A stretch of 64,000 bases of DNA from Tubiluchus corallicola (Eukaryota; Priapulida; Priapulimorpha; Priapulimorphida; Tubiluchidae), in NCBI GenBank assembly GCA_030141605.1, contig JAQGDQ010000015.1, positions 432,001-496,000 of the forward strand, given 5' to 3'. Below, one piece after another: positions 27,837-40,600 of this stretch. Position 1 is the stretch's first letter, and each line of letters starts with the position of its first letter. Under the pieces are notes generated by a model, which saw only the letters and a program-made list of their open reading frames with translations, was not told the origin of the DNA and ran no database searches. The position numbers and the translations under genes are program-made.

Positions 27837-28244
27837 TTATGATTCTGTGAAAGAACAACTTTGTAAAGTCTTTAGTCTTCTAAGAGGACGTACAGTTTCA
27901 TTTTGTACTGCTGCAATAAAAATATCCGTACCTTGAATTATAGTAATTATTATCATGACACGGTTAATCTCTGATATTGAACATAAAACTGAGATACCTC
28001 CTTCAGTTCTGTGGCTCATCTTAGATGCATAGCCTTGATAATAAGAGAGTCCAAGTCTCGCTACGAACAGTTGAAACAGTTGAACATCTAATTTGAGTAG
28101 GAGCATGGCGTTGAATGCGCAAATTCCAAATTGTGAAAAAAATGGAAAGATAACATAATCTGGATAATTTATGATAATAATACTAAGTTTATTGTGTATC
28201 AGCTTTGAAATGATGGGACGAGCCCAATGATGACGATGAGCCAT
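27837..28244 (-). other. Unrecognised 135-codon open frame, probably not a gene
   Basis: The longest non-repeat, non-retroelement open frame in the intergenic space. The conceptual product is hydrophobic in its first half (about residues 15-60) and has no motif I recognise. No initiation context, neighbouring exon or splice sites in phase were found, so it may be a chance frame or a decayed exon. Confidence 0.12.
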
Positions 28245-29900
28245 TTTACGATATTATTATGACAAGTGAATTAAACACGTTGAGCCAAATATTCTAGCTG
28301 TTATAACAGTGACCCTGTTTCCCAATGGTCATTGACTCAAAACCAAGATTATGTGTTTTTTTTGGGCATTTTCCTTTTCATCGGTCGAATTTTATCTATT
28401 CACTAAAAATGCGCCATAACGCCGATGATGCCCTTACATTTAACTTTTTATATTTTTAATTTTTACCTTTTAACTTTTATATCTATTAGCTAAATTGCTC
28501 GCTTATACACCTTCTTGTGTGCGTGCCCGTACTTTGTGCACTTGTCCTTGTGCATAAAGGAGATTGACATTAGTGTGTGTACTCCTAGGATTAAACCCTT
28601 TCTCTCACCTGTGTTCTAACCGAGTTTATGCTGATTAACTTTCCTTATCAACAAGTTAATTTGGGGCGCAGTTCTTAGTCAACAAAGAATTTTCTCCTGG
28701 TTTAGTGAGCAAATTTACTTGCATCTGTAAACAACAGCATTTGTATGTTTTAGCATATAATAACCGGTGATGAAACAAAACTTAGTCCAGTTTACTTTAC
28801 TATCAGTTTTAGGTACTAGCTAATTATTCGCATGCTAAAATAACCATGTTACTGCTTTTCTGAATTTCCTGCAATTATATGCTTAAATATATATATATGT
28901 AGTGTGTAAAAGATGTAATAGTTATTATATAAAAAGTTACTATATAAGTAATCATGATTTTAGGTTCTTAACTAGGGCATGAAAAGTGTACGGTTATAGG
29001 TGTGGGCAACAAGACAGTTTTCTTGTACTCTGTACAGAACTCGGACGGAGGCAAAATTAATAATTTTTGTTATAAAGCTGCTATGAAGAATATGTGCCAT
29101 TTGATAATTAAAATACTGCTACATTCTGTAATATACGCGTGATTCATTAGGAATGTTTCACGGCAAAAGTACATTATAAAAATTTTATGGTGTGTGTTTT
29201 TTGCTTGTCTAACAAAAATAAATAACACGGAATGCAACAGTCACCGGAAGTTACAATTTTTGATCACCGGAAACGGAGGACTTTTGCCGAGCCTATGACA
29301 GAAAACGGTTCAAGAAAAGTTCAAATTTATTGTCTGATTTATTGCGTTGCTGATACATTGCTGTTTGCTTTTGCGTTGACGAGTTTGATAAGAAAATTTA
29401 ATCAAGCAAAAAAGTCAACAGAGACCGGCTTGTTTTATGGCGACCTTAACAGACATTTTAATCGCCAAGTGGGACATTTTAGTGTGGACCACCTGCGACT
29501 AGGTTCTAATCTTAAACTAAATTAAAGAAAAATTTGTTGCTGCGCTCAACTGATAGTTCCTTCGGGACTGTTGAAATTATACAGCCATAGACGAGATTAA
29601 ACTGATTACAGTCGTAATGTTTCAACCTTTGTCGTTAATTCTTCGGGAATTAGTTAACCGTTGATTAGAATATATAGGCGTCATTGTGCGCTTTGCGTGT
29701 TTTTAAATGTCAAGATTATAGGTTTGGTATAAGTGCTGTCAGTTTTTAATTTGTAATATACATATCTTATTTTATTTCGGTGGTATAGGGCCCTATATAG
29801 AGATTCGAGGCTACTGCTCCCAGAATGACATCACTTTTCGCGATCTGTATGTCAAACGAAAGGTCTCGATCCAGTCCTTTACCATTGGGGGCTTATTTTT

Positions 29901-29977
29901 TTGCATTATTGCACAATACATCTGATTTCTGCATAATTAATTGCACAATTTTGTACATAATTTTGCACAGTACTAAA
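29901..29977. repeat. Short quasi-tandem TGCATAAT/TTGCACAAT repeat
   Basis: Variants of TTGCACA and GCAT(A)ATT recur about every 20-30 nt across the interval (TTGCATTATTGCACAAT, TGCATAATTAATTGCACA, ATAATTTTGCACAG). Confidence 0.4.
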
Positions 29978-31984
29978 ATATCCACATTTTGATGAAGTCC
30001 TATTAGTTCGGTTTTGGTTAGCGTTTCTCCTATTATTGTTGTCGACAATAAAGTAACCGTGCAATAATCAGTTAAGAATTATGTACGTACAATTGAATTC
30101 ACTGCTGTTTACTTTCAAAGTAATATAATTTTGCTTTATGTTTGTTTACAAACACAGAATATAAGCGATAACTCAGTAAACAGCAGGTAAGTTGTAAACA
30201 AAATGCGGCAAACAAAGTTCAGTTGTAATTTAGCGTGTTATCGCCCTGTAAGGTGAATAGATTTGAGAGATAAGACGCATTAAGGGGTCGGATTAGCTCG
30301 TTAACTCCCGCCCAGGTACCAAAGAGTAAACATTCTGAGACAGGTGTAGGGGTTATGCACTTAGTTTGTAAAACTATGCGACGCATCTTGCTCATGATAC
30401 AGTACTAAAATTCGTTAAACAGCTAAATAAATGCATTTGTAACTTTAGAAGAAATCGCTAATTAAGCTTCCTGCTTTTTTATTCCCTGCTTTGGTTGAAG
30501 GACTAATACCATCCAAATTGAGTTTCGAATTAGGACTGTCTGTCCTTTCGTCAGCCCGCACATTTTGTTTATAACTGCTTGTAACTTTTGGCTGGTGAAT
30601 TTAAATACTTGCATTCCGTTACGACTTTGTCCTGTGGTCAAATTGATAATGCCAGCAGACATACAGCGCAAGCCAAAAGCAAATTTAATGTATTATAGAA
30701 TATCCATGAAGTCTACACATGCAGTAAATATATCATTTGATGAGAGCGGCTCCAAACCTGTTCAAATCGTATTTTTTTAAAATAGAAATTGAAATTAAAC
30801 AAGGTAATATATAAGAAATTAAAAATGTTAAATATGTATACATTATTGACTTTTGTGCCATTTCTATGAGAATTTGTTGTGGTGCACTAAAATATTTTCT
30901 ATAGTTATTTGGAACAATCGTGTTTTTTTATTTTGGGTTTATGTAGTTATTTATGCAATAGCAGAGTTGCAGTGTGAAATCAGCATTTTCATAAAAAAAG
31001 TTCACCTTTGTGTTATATTTTCATTCGTGAAAATGTAGCGATTTAATTTCAGTTAATTCCGAACTAAATTTGAAAAAATAAGCCAATTGATTATATCAGT
31101 ATTAAATTAGGATAACTTCACTTTTTGTCGAATCATGTTTAAACTGCTTTTAGAAACTTAGTGAACACTTTCCAGTTGGCTTCTAAAAGCGAATTTTGGA
31201 CTTGCCGCATCCTGTTATTAACGCAAAATAAGGAATTATATTTAAAACGATTCAATGGTTGTCTGAATATTGACGGACAGGTGGACAACGTGTTAGAAAG
31301 AACTCCCATTTCATGCTCTAAAAGTCTAAGTTATTAATTTCCACCAGAAATTCGAGTGCATGAAGTTCATCATAGGTTCTAGAGTCCTAGGTCATACGGG
31401 TATGACGTTTAATGTTGGTCTCTGTGACTAGGTTAAATATTATATTGCATTTCTCAGTTGATAATTATCTATACTCGGAGATTGTATTTTTACATTAGAT
31501 ATATTACGCCTCCTCCCTTGCACAGTCTCGTACATATGTATTACATAACTAAACTGCAGCGGTCTTATTCACCGCCTCTTCGTTTTATCTTCATCACTGT
31601 AAGCTAAGCCTTATATCCATGAACAAACGGTTAATTTATCTGCACCGCCTCGTGATCGGCAGCAAAAACCGACCGGCGGATGCAAATTATTCCGTTCACG
31701 GAAGCTGCACGTAATGGAAAACGAAATGGTGAACACGAAAATTAACGAGGGAAGTGACCCAGATAAACTGAAGAGCAATTAATCCAGTTTACCCTGCGGA
31801 CCAAAACCTGTGTTGCTCTGCAGAATCTTACCAGGTATGGGAAAAAGAAAAGTACATGCGGTTTCAGACGAGGATCAACTTCCGTCGTTTAACCATAGTA
31901 TTGTGACGTAGACCCGGTTTATTTTAGACAAAACTGCTCTTTGAAATGTAGGTTTTTCTCTATAAGATGTTTCTGATTCACATT

Positions 31985-32105
31985 TGAATAAGGAAGCAAA
32001 AGGAGGAGGGAGACAGCGAAATTAAGAGAAACGGGATAAAAAGAGAAACAGAGGACGGAGAAGAAAGAGAGAGGGACAGAGAGAAAAAGGGTGAGAGAGA
32101 GCTTT
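31985..32105. repeat. Purine-rich (GA-type) degenerate tract
   Basis: About 120 nt that are almost all A and G on the plus strand, with GAGAGAGGGACAGAGAG-like sub-units. It looks like a decayed GA microsatellite. Confidence 0.6.
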
Positions 32106-35040
32106 GAAAATGAATAGGTGTAGGTTTTATTCATGAAGTGCTTGTTTAAATATCAAACTTTGACACTTTGAGGATAAATTAAAAAATGGAGATGAGAGTA
32201 ATTTTTTGTAGTGATTGTATAGTCGCACTCTTCTCATATCTGCATTCTTTATTTTGGTTTCACAAGGTTATATATTTAGACATTCTGACAGCCAGAAAGA
32301 TTACTACGTGTATTGGTATTTGACTTTCCGTGACTACCTACCATAGGCGATCTTAGACTGCGTGTCCGCCAAATCCAGAGTGATCCGTACTAAGGCGACC
32401 GTTTTCGTCTGTTTTCGGGTGAAAAGTTTCCGTTCTAAACACATTACATCGAAATCAATAGGTTTGAACTTTTTATGTGTCCACTGCTTTCGCACAAAAT
32501 ACGTTTTTGGTATGCCAAAATAGATTTTTCGATGTGACAGAATTTTTACGGACATTGCGGACAAAACATTCTCGTGTACATTAGCACGTGACCATTATTA
32601 AATATCGTCAAATGTATCAAATTATCTGTGGACAAGGCCATCTTTAATTCTGTGCAAAGCGAAAGGGCACTTTGTGTTAAAACTCCCGCAAAATAGGGAT
32701 TTTGTACTGCCACCTTAGCTGAAGCCAGCACAGAACTTGCGGTTGATGGTTCTGTTAATTAAAATAGGAAATCTAGTAGTTGCTTAACGTAAAAGTACAG
32801 CACTGAACATTAACATTGAAGTGTAGAAGCCAAACATTTAATAAAAGAGGCGACACAAATGTCGTAAATTTCCGTGTGTCCGTAAATGTCCATATAACTT
32901 GAGATGTATCCGTATTTGGTGGATACGTAGCCTCAACGAGGGTACAAGTGGAAAAAATCATTAAAGATGCGAAACGGATAAATAAGATCTAGGACGCGTC
33001 CCGTATCTTCTTCGTAGTACAAACGAGACTTTTGATGTCTTACATTTGACTTTGCGTAGACCTTTGTTCACATCTTAGGCAAAATTGAAATGAATGGCAG
33101 CCAAAAAGTACAGTATAAGTCCTTTAACTTAAATTGTGAGTACTTTTACCACGAGTACTCTTTAAATGACACTACATAATTTATGTACCACGCGTTGACG
33201 GGTTGAATATAGTGAACGCCGCCAGTAAAACAGCCTTCACTCACTTGAAATTGAAACATGCTCACGGTTTTGCCCAATGATCGATGTGATCTTAATGTGC
33301 ATGTGCATTGAATTTGTAAATTGTGCCGTAAAGTACATGTAAAAAGAAACGAGACAAGTTTGTTGCATACTGTTAATGCACATTGGCGATGGCTGGACTT
33401 TGAAGTCTGGCGGTAAAAGTTTAATGTAAAACGCGTGTTTGACTTTATGCTTCGGCTAAACTCGAATTGATTGATTCGTTTAACTTCTCCGCTTGACTAG
33501 CGTTTACCTAAAGCCGAAGTAATGGCTTTCCTTGAAAAAGGGTACATTCTCTTTGTTTTAAAATCGCAACTTACACTAATTCTTCGACTTTCTTGACGTA
33601 ACGTATCGTGAGGATATACCAGAGGGACGTATTTACTAGGTCTAGGTCCTATTTACAGCACGGACAGCACTGCAGCTCTTAGTTTAAGTGGCGTGATATC
33701 TCCAGAAACTCATGTACTCTCAAATTGAATCCTGTAAATGTACTCTAAATGTAAACAGTAATACTGTGCACTACATGTAATGTGCTTAAAAGATTTTTAC
33801 TTTGTCATTACTAATCTACATTCATGAGACCATAGGAGCATTGTGAATTTCAAATGACATTTGCAGTGCTAAAGCGTGCTATGTAAATAGAGGTACCAAT
33901 CATTGCAATTTTGTCAACATGTTCGAATCTGTTTGGTCCTGAAATTTTGTACTTTGTATACAAAAGATGTATAAACTCATAATAAAATATTTAGAAGTGC
34001 TAACGGTGAAAGGATGTTATGATAATGGTTATGGCTAATCTTTTCATAGTTTAGTGCTAAACATTGGCTGGAAAAGTCAATTATAGTACTGGCAATTGTC
34101 AGGCTTGCTGAACTAATTATGAATCAGATTAACTGGCTTCACAAATCATTTCACTACACTGGGCATTTCAGCGGTAGTACGCTGTGCTAATTTAGGTTTA
34201 TATTACAAAATGACACTCGCATTTCGGTCGAAATGAAGACAGTCAGTATTGCCTTAATGATAGTGATTTTATAAATTTTACATACTGTAGTTTATTTTAT
34301 GTTAGCTTTATTCATTCATTCACTGAATTTTATGGTACGTGAATTTCAAAGCAAAGGCTTATTCTTTATATAAAAGAACGCAAAATAATAAGTTAATTGG
34401 AGATCATTTATTTTGCTTTTTAATTTTTATACTCTAGACTTGTAAAGCACTGGTGGAAATGCCATTAGTACATTTATAAATTCGAGTCGTTTTTGAGAAG
34501 GCTACAATATGAGATAGTTTCGCTAAACTATTAAATTTTTTTTTTATGAACGAAATAAAGCGAAAAAAATTTAATGCGTTTAAAAACTATCGTCAAGAAA
34601 CTTTTATCTTCTTAATTTTTTTTGAGCCATTTTATTACTGGTCTTCTTCGATACGTTTTCGACCGAAGCTCATTCTAGCGAGCAAAATGCGAAACACCTT
34701 GATCGAATCTACTTGGCAACAGGCAAATTTTGCTTTTTCTAGACTTTTGACTGTTAGATTAGAGTTTTTGTTTATTCCACTATCAGTACATCTGGTTTCA
34801 AGGTTGAACAGCTTATAGAAATGCCAGGTTGTTTACACTAACTTAGGGTATGTCTGGATAGAAAAATAGTAAACAAGGTTTTATCTTGTGTATGAGTTTG
34901 CGAAATGCGTTTCAGTGGGAGTTTATCACACAAAGTTCATGAAATATTTACATTTATATTGAGTAAACAAAGGTTTTGTATTAGTCCTTCGAACATTTTT
35001 GACGTAGCGTCATCTATAAGTTTATCATTCGGAAATTAAA

Positions 35041-35166
35041 CAGTTACAATAGCCGTTGAGAATATCATCATTTTACTGAAGATTAGTTTTAGTCAGTTTG
35101 AACGTTTTGCAAACTGACTGAAGCTAATCTTCAATAAAATGATATTCTCAGTGGCTGTTGTAGCTG
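35041..35166 (+). other. Long near-perfect hairpin (57-60 nt arms, 9-nt loop)
   Basis: The arm 35041-35100 is the reverse complement of 35110-35166 apart from seven single substitutions and one 3-nt indel. The loop is 35101-35109. Reading the plus strand as RNA, six of the seven substitutions become G-U wobble pairs and one becomes C-A. Beyond the arms the match fades. It could be a foldback or MITE-type element, an endogenous hairpin-siRNA source, or a local inverted duplication. It is longer than a usual pre-miRNA stem. Confidence 0.85.
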
Positions 35167-35566
35167 TTTTATCGGTTTGCCACCATAACAGTTTATTTTT
35201 ACGTTAGTCGTTATTTCATCCCATCTAATTAACAATGGAAATTACGAAATAATAAGTGATTATTTGAAATTAAAGTAAGTGATACAATTATCCAGGTTGT
35301 GATGGCTTTAGCGTTACTTTAATTAAAAAATTGTTTATTTGATAAAAAATTGAAATTAGTACCTTAAATATTCGAAAATTCAAAAATGTGGAGTTTATAA
35401 AAGGCATCATGTGTAAATAAGACCATGAATCCTTCGATGGTAGAGGCAAACTATTTTGTAATAGATCGATGGTTGATTTTCAAATGCTAATTCTTTATTT
35501 CGATTTTTTAAAGAATATACGGACAGAGGTATTGCGATGCACCTACAAGGAGAGTGGTGAGAGGGG

Positions 35567-35837
<271 letters not shown>

Positions 35838-35870
35838 CAGGTGAATTTGTTTCTCCAGTTTAATTAGCAT

Positions 35871-37499
35871 AAAGTATTTTTATTACACACAAAGGATGTA
35901 GGTATCTTTCCTGGTATGTGCCTATTATAATATAACCTATTTTTATTTAATTATACACAAAGGGCTATAAATATTTAATTCTGCTCTTTTTTCTCTGCCG
36001 CCATCAGTCTGCTTGCACTTTCATACATCGTAGTTTCTGCGAATATCATAAAGTTAAATTGTGTATGATTTACAGTTCGTACGTAAATTTGATCTTGAAT
36101 TACGTCAGCTTGGCTCCACTTTGTCAGTTTTATTTCTCCTAATTAACCTTGTAAATTATAAATCGCCTGCAAATTCTCGGAATGAATTTGTTTTGTTGTT
36201 TTGTGCTTGGGGTTCAACAGAGTTCACTTGTTAATTATGTCGTTAATTATTAATTATCTTAGTTCGCATACATTCGTAGTTAATTCTGTGAACTATATAA
36301 CGATAGTAAAAGGACCGTATTTATAATTTCCGATAACTGTTTTACAAATCTCTTGTTATTATTTCTTCTTTTTTCCTTCTCCCTTTTCTTTCTTCGTCTT
36401 TCTTTTCGAGTTTCCAGACTCCAGTTTGTTCAATGCTTGGTATGTATATTTTGCATGGCAAATTACCACTCTTGGACGTTGTACTAGCTATTTTTGTTTG
36501 ATCGACGTTGGAATAATTTTTAAACTGTAATGTGAATTCCTGTAATGTAACCTATGACTTTGGGTGAAAAGTTAATGAAAAATATGTGATCTTGTCAGGG
36601 TCATTCACATAAAAGTGCAAGAACAAGTGTGAGTGGCTAGAATGCACCAAGTAAACGTTGGAATAATAGCATGAACCTGGGTTACCAAAGGTAAATGGTC
36701 ACCAGAAAGACATAATCCAAAAATGCTTAGAAATGTAAAATTAAAATAGCAATCCACAATGCAGCAATAAGGTGACAGGCGTTGAAATGCACATAGCTAA
36801 GCACTCATGTATTCACGCACACACGCACGGTCTCGCACACACGAATATTGCCTTTTCGTATGACGTGAAAAGAAAGATATACTTGCAAAATGCTACCACG
36901 CGTTAGAAATTTCTAATGTCAAGGTTGTCGTCTTAATAAGTAATGTTCTGATACTTGTGACGCTTGTCTTTGTAATACTTCAAATAGATATCAGGAGAAT
37001 GCAGAAGAGATCACGACTGAGTTCTAAGGTCACTCAAAGGGGACATCACATAAAAAAGCTAAGGTTAGAACAAAAACTGTTGCTTTATTGCTTTTCCTTC
37101 TCAATTAATTGACAGGAAGCAAATAGCTACAAAATGTCAGAAATAAGTGTCTGCTCTGTGCACATCTTTTTTTTGTTTTTGTTGAATGTGAACACTATTT
37201 TTATGTATTGCTATTTTCTAAGCTTTTCTGTAGATCACATTAAATCCGCATACACATGGTAATTGAGCATTTCGGGATTTTCTTTTATTGGCATCCCAGT
37301 CCTGCTGTGGTGTTTAGCAACTAGTCACGTCCTGTTGAAAATAGCTCATTCCATTAAGCGCTAGATGGCTAGTTTGTATGCTGACTACAAAATATTAATA
37401 CATGTATAAATCACTAAGCATATTTTAAATCTATGTTATATGTCTGATTAATTCATATTTTTATATACTCATTAATTGATGTTTTGAAATTATTTCCAG
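35871..37499. other. CAAP1: Upstream region or 5' UTR intron of CAAP1; no gene seen
   Basis: The coding exon at 37500 begins at a splice acceptor, so the transcript must start further upstream. No first exon could be located with confidence. The region is AT-rich with a short CA-type repeat near 36815-36842. Confidence 0.4.
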
Positions 37500-37686
37500 G
37501 TTTTTTTGCAACTTTTGAACAATGATTCCCGATTCCACTCAAGATGCCAAGAAGCCTATTAGAAGCTCCGTGCTTGTAAAGGCAAGAGCCACCAGATCTC
37601 GAGATGAGAGAGGCAAAAAGAGAAAAAAGCCTGACAACAAAAAGCAATCAAATAAGAAACAGAAGGAAGCAAAGTCTGTAAAGAAG
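37500..37686 (+). CDS. CAAP1: CAAP1 exon 1 of the coding set (5' UTR 37500-37521, coding from 37522)
   Basis: Acceptor TTATTTCCAG at 37490-37499; donor AAG|GTAATG at 37687. Encodes 55 residues ending in phase 0, rich in Lys and Arg (RDERGKKRKKP, NKKQKEAKSVKK). The human protein also starts with a basic segment. A TGA in frame at 37516-37518 precedes the ATG. Confidence 0.8.
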
Positions 37687-40600
37687 GTAATGTTGAAAAA
37701 TCACAGAAAGAGTTTATAGTTGTGTGTTTCGTTTTAAGTCTATGATTATCAATTTGTGTTTTAAACAAATTGGTCTAATTAACAAGTAAATTGACACTAG
37801 TTTAGTGGAAGGGGCCCGTTTTTTTGCACTTGATCTCCAAATGACGTTTGCTCTCTTGCTTAACTTGTCTCGTCGCAATCATGGCTCTGGCTTTTTAGTT
37901 TGATTTATTTTAAACTACATAATAGAACAGCCCTAAGAGTCACATACATTAGTATTTGATTTTCATTTTGGTGCCTTGCATGTTACCTAGGTAGCCTATT
38001 TCCACTTTTTGGCGCATGCTTAATGCACGCCTTTTGCAGCTCTGCTTCCATGTAAAAAATTCGAGCCTAGAAGCTCAGTATTTTTGGAATTTTAATTAGT
38101 AATCGAGCTGTAAAGCTATAAGATTCTACCAGAACACACTGGAGAATCTTAATAACTGCATTACTGAGATTTGTAATATCATCGTTAGTTAGAATAGTGC
38201 ATTTACAACAACAGTTTTTTGTTGTTGTAAATTTTGTTGTAGCTCTATATAGAGGACTGCACTCACGTTAGCTTCAGCTTCCACTGAAAATGTTACTTTA
38301 TTTCAATTTTTAATAATTTTCCATTTTGCTTCATACGTATATTGTGTGTAATGGAACATCTGTTGCGGACGAAATTGACCAATCAATTTTGCTGAATTCA
38401 TTGCTGTGTGTCTACGTGCAGTTATATGGCGGAAAATTGAAAAAAGCACTCCAGTTTTTGGTTTAAATTGACACGAACTTAATAATAGATAAGGAGAAAA
38501 ATTGCAATATGGCGGATACACCTGAGACCAATAATCCCGAGGAAATGAGTGAATTTTGTTTGTTTGTGTTGTGATATATGTTTCTATTGAAGGAACCAAG
38601 GAATTTTCGCCTAAATTTTGTTTGCTGGATTTTATTTTCACTTTCTATCATTATTCAATAGTAACAATATCATAGATATACTACTATATATGCAGTGCGA
38701 AAATAATTTCTGCATGTGTCTGTAACACAATGGATAAGGCAGCTTACCTTTTTATTAGGACACAGAAATTGCCTCGAAACTGCAACTCTGTTGACAACAT
38801 GCTTGTCCGATTTCGAAAATGCACTAAAAAATAACTTTTTGCAAGAAGGCAGGCAAAAAATGAGTTGGGCCGAAACATGTAAACAGAAACCGACAGTACA
38901 GAAAGAACAATTACTAAAAAACCCCTTATTTCATTATCTCATTTCACTGCTGCGTTTCTCAAATCCTATCGTCGGGGTTTCTGAAATACACTGGTTTCAT
39001 GACTAATTTTTTCTTCAAGAATGTCATTGATCTTTGATTTCTGTAATAAAAAGTGATTAGAATTAGAAAAAAGTTCAAGTAAGGAATAATATAATGATTA
39101 AAATATTTAAATATGCGTTTGCACCTACCTCTATTATTGCGAAGGCATTCTCAGTTTTTGATACACTTTAGTATGTAAACAGCCATGCCAGTGCTTCGGG
39201 GGTGTACCAAACCAATTTTGATTTTTTAGATAGCTATTTGAAAATGTTCAACTTTCTATTTGACTTTCAGTCTTCTATTTGTAATAATTAAAGGATGAGG
39301 ATGATTGTCCATCGGACAGCAGTCAAATGAATCTGAGCATAGAACTCAAGCCCATTGGTGGTTACCTTAATGACCGGTTGCTGATGCTGGAGCAAATGTT
39401 TCACTCCTTGAAAGAGAAGAAAATTCGTGCCATGCTTCCTGAAATTTTGAAGGTTCTAAAGGTTTTTGTAATATTCTTACTATTGGTACTACTGTTACTG
39501 CTTTGTTATTGCCTAATCTGAAACGGTATAGTCCATGCACGAGTAAGGCATTTAGTCACATCTGTGTGTCCATCCCTCTGTCTGCACAATAAAATCAAAA
39601 CGGATGAAGTTATAATCGCCAAACGTATCACATGGATCGTCTAGGGAAGACGTGGCAGACTACTGTTCTTTGGTTCAATAGGCCAAAGATCAAAGTCACA
39701 AGGTCAAAAAATGCCAGTATAAATTTTTGCCCGTAATGACTTGGTGTGCGGGCGTGGGTCTGCACTTCCATTGAGAAGCCTCTAGTTTTTGCAAACTGGT
39801 TTATGATTCACTTGTCGAGTGTATTTAGTTAATTAAATGTTCCCAAAAAGTTTTCTGTTATAAAGGTGTGGAATTAGAAAGAAACGAAATTTTCTCCTGT
39901 CTTGAGCGCTGTCACAGAATGTTTGTGGCAAATTGTAAAAAGCACCCCACGACCAATCGTAAAACCATTGCATGCAGTATTATGGTTTCTACCCACACGT
40001 GCTCATCCTATGTATTTTGAATATTTTTTGAATCAGTGGACTTTTTTCTTATAATTCTGTTTGATTGGTATAAGCCTTGCCCGAAGGTAGCACAATTGTA
40101 GTTAGAAATATTTTGAGGCTTGAGATGCTTTAAAAACGGTAAACTTTCGTTTAACGGTGAAAAGCAAAGTTAGCGGTTTCTTTGCAGAAGTTAATTTCAT
40201 TTGTGCCATTTAGGAACGCCCTGTACATGTCACATTTCAGTTTTGTTCGAGCTGATTCTATTTGTGCTGACGCGTGCGTGGGTTATCGATGTTTTCAGCA
40301 AATTTGCCGGCAGAGATACATTTGCGATCTGATTTCTCATTTTACGAGAGTTGCTTTTCTAAAAACTGCAAACGTTGATTTAATAGCAAGTCAGAAATTT
40401 GAAATTTCGCAAAAGGTTCAACTTTGCGTGCACTTTGCTGGAAATTGAATCAGCTTGCGTTGAATAAAACATTGCGTCTCCCCCGAAGCTGCTTACAGTT
40501 GAAATGAGAGATTGCGCACGAATCTGAGCGTATATGAAACCATAAATTAAAACAGTTTCAAATGCTAGGCTTTTCTGATAGAGACGTTTTTCAAAATGCC

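Larger units (their letters stand above)
37687..39293 (+). other. CAAP1: CAAP1 intron 1
   Basis: GTAATG ... AAG boundaries. It holds a perfect 12-bp hairpin (38202-38213 with 38220-38231), two ATGGCGG motifs at 38426 and 38509, and a tRNA-like relic near 38714. No other coding sequence is seen. Confidence 0.7.

Noticed and set aside
39271-39293. Acceptor CAG at 39270 for CAAP1 exon 2
   Set aside because: Use of it in phase 0 brings an in-frame TAA before the conserved core.
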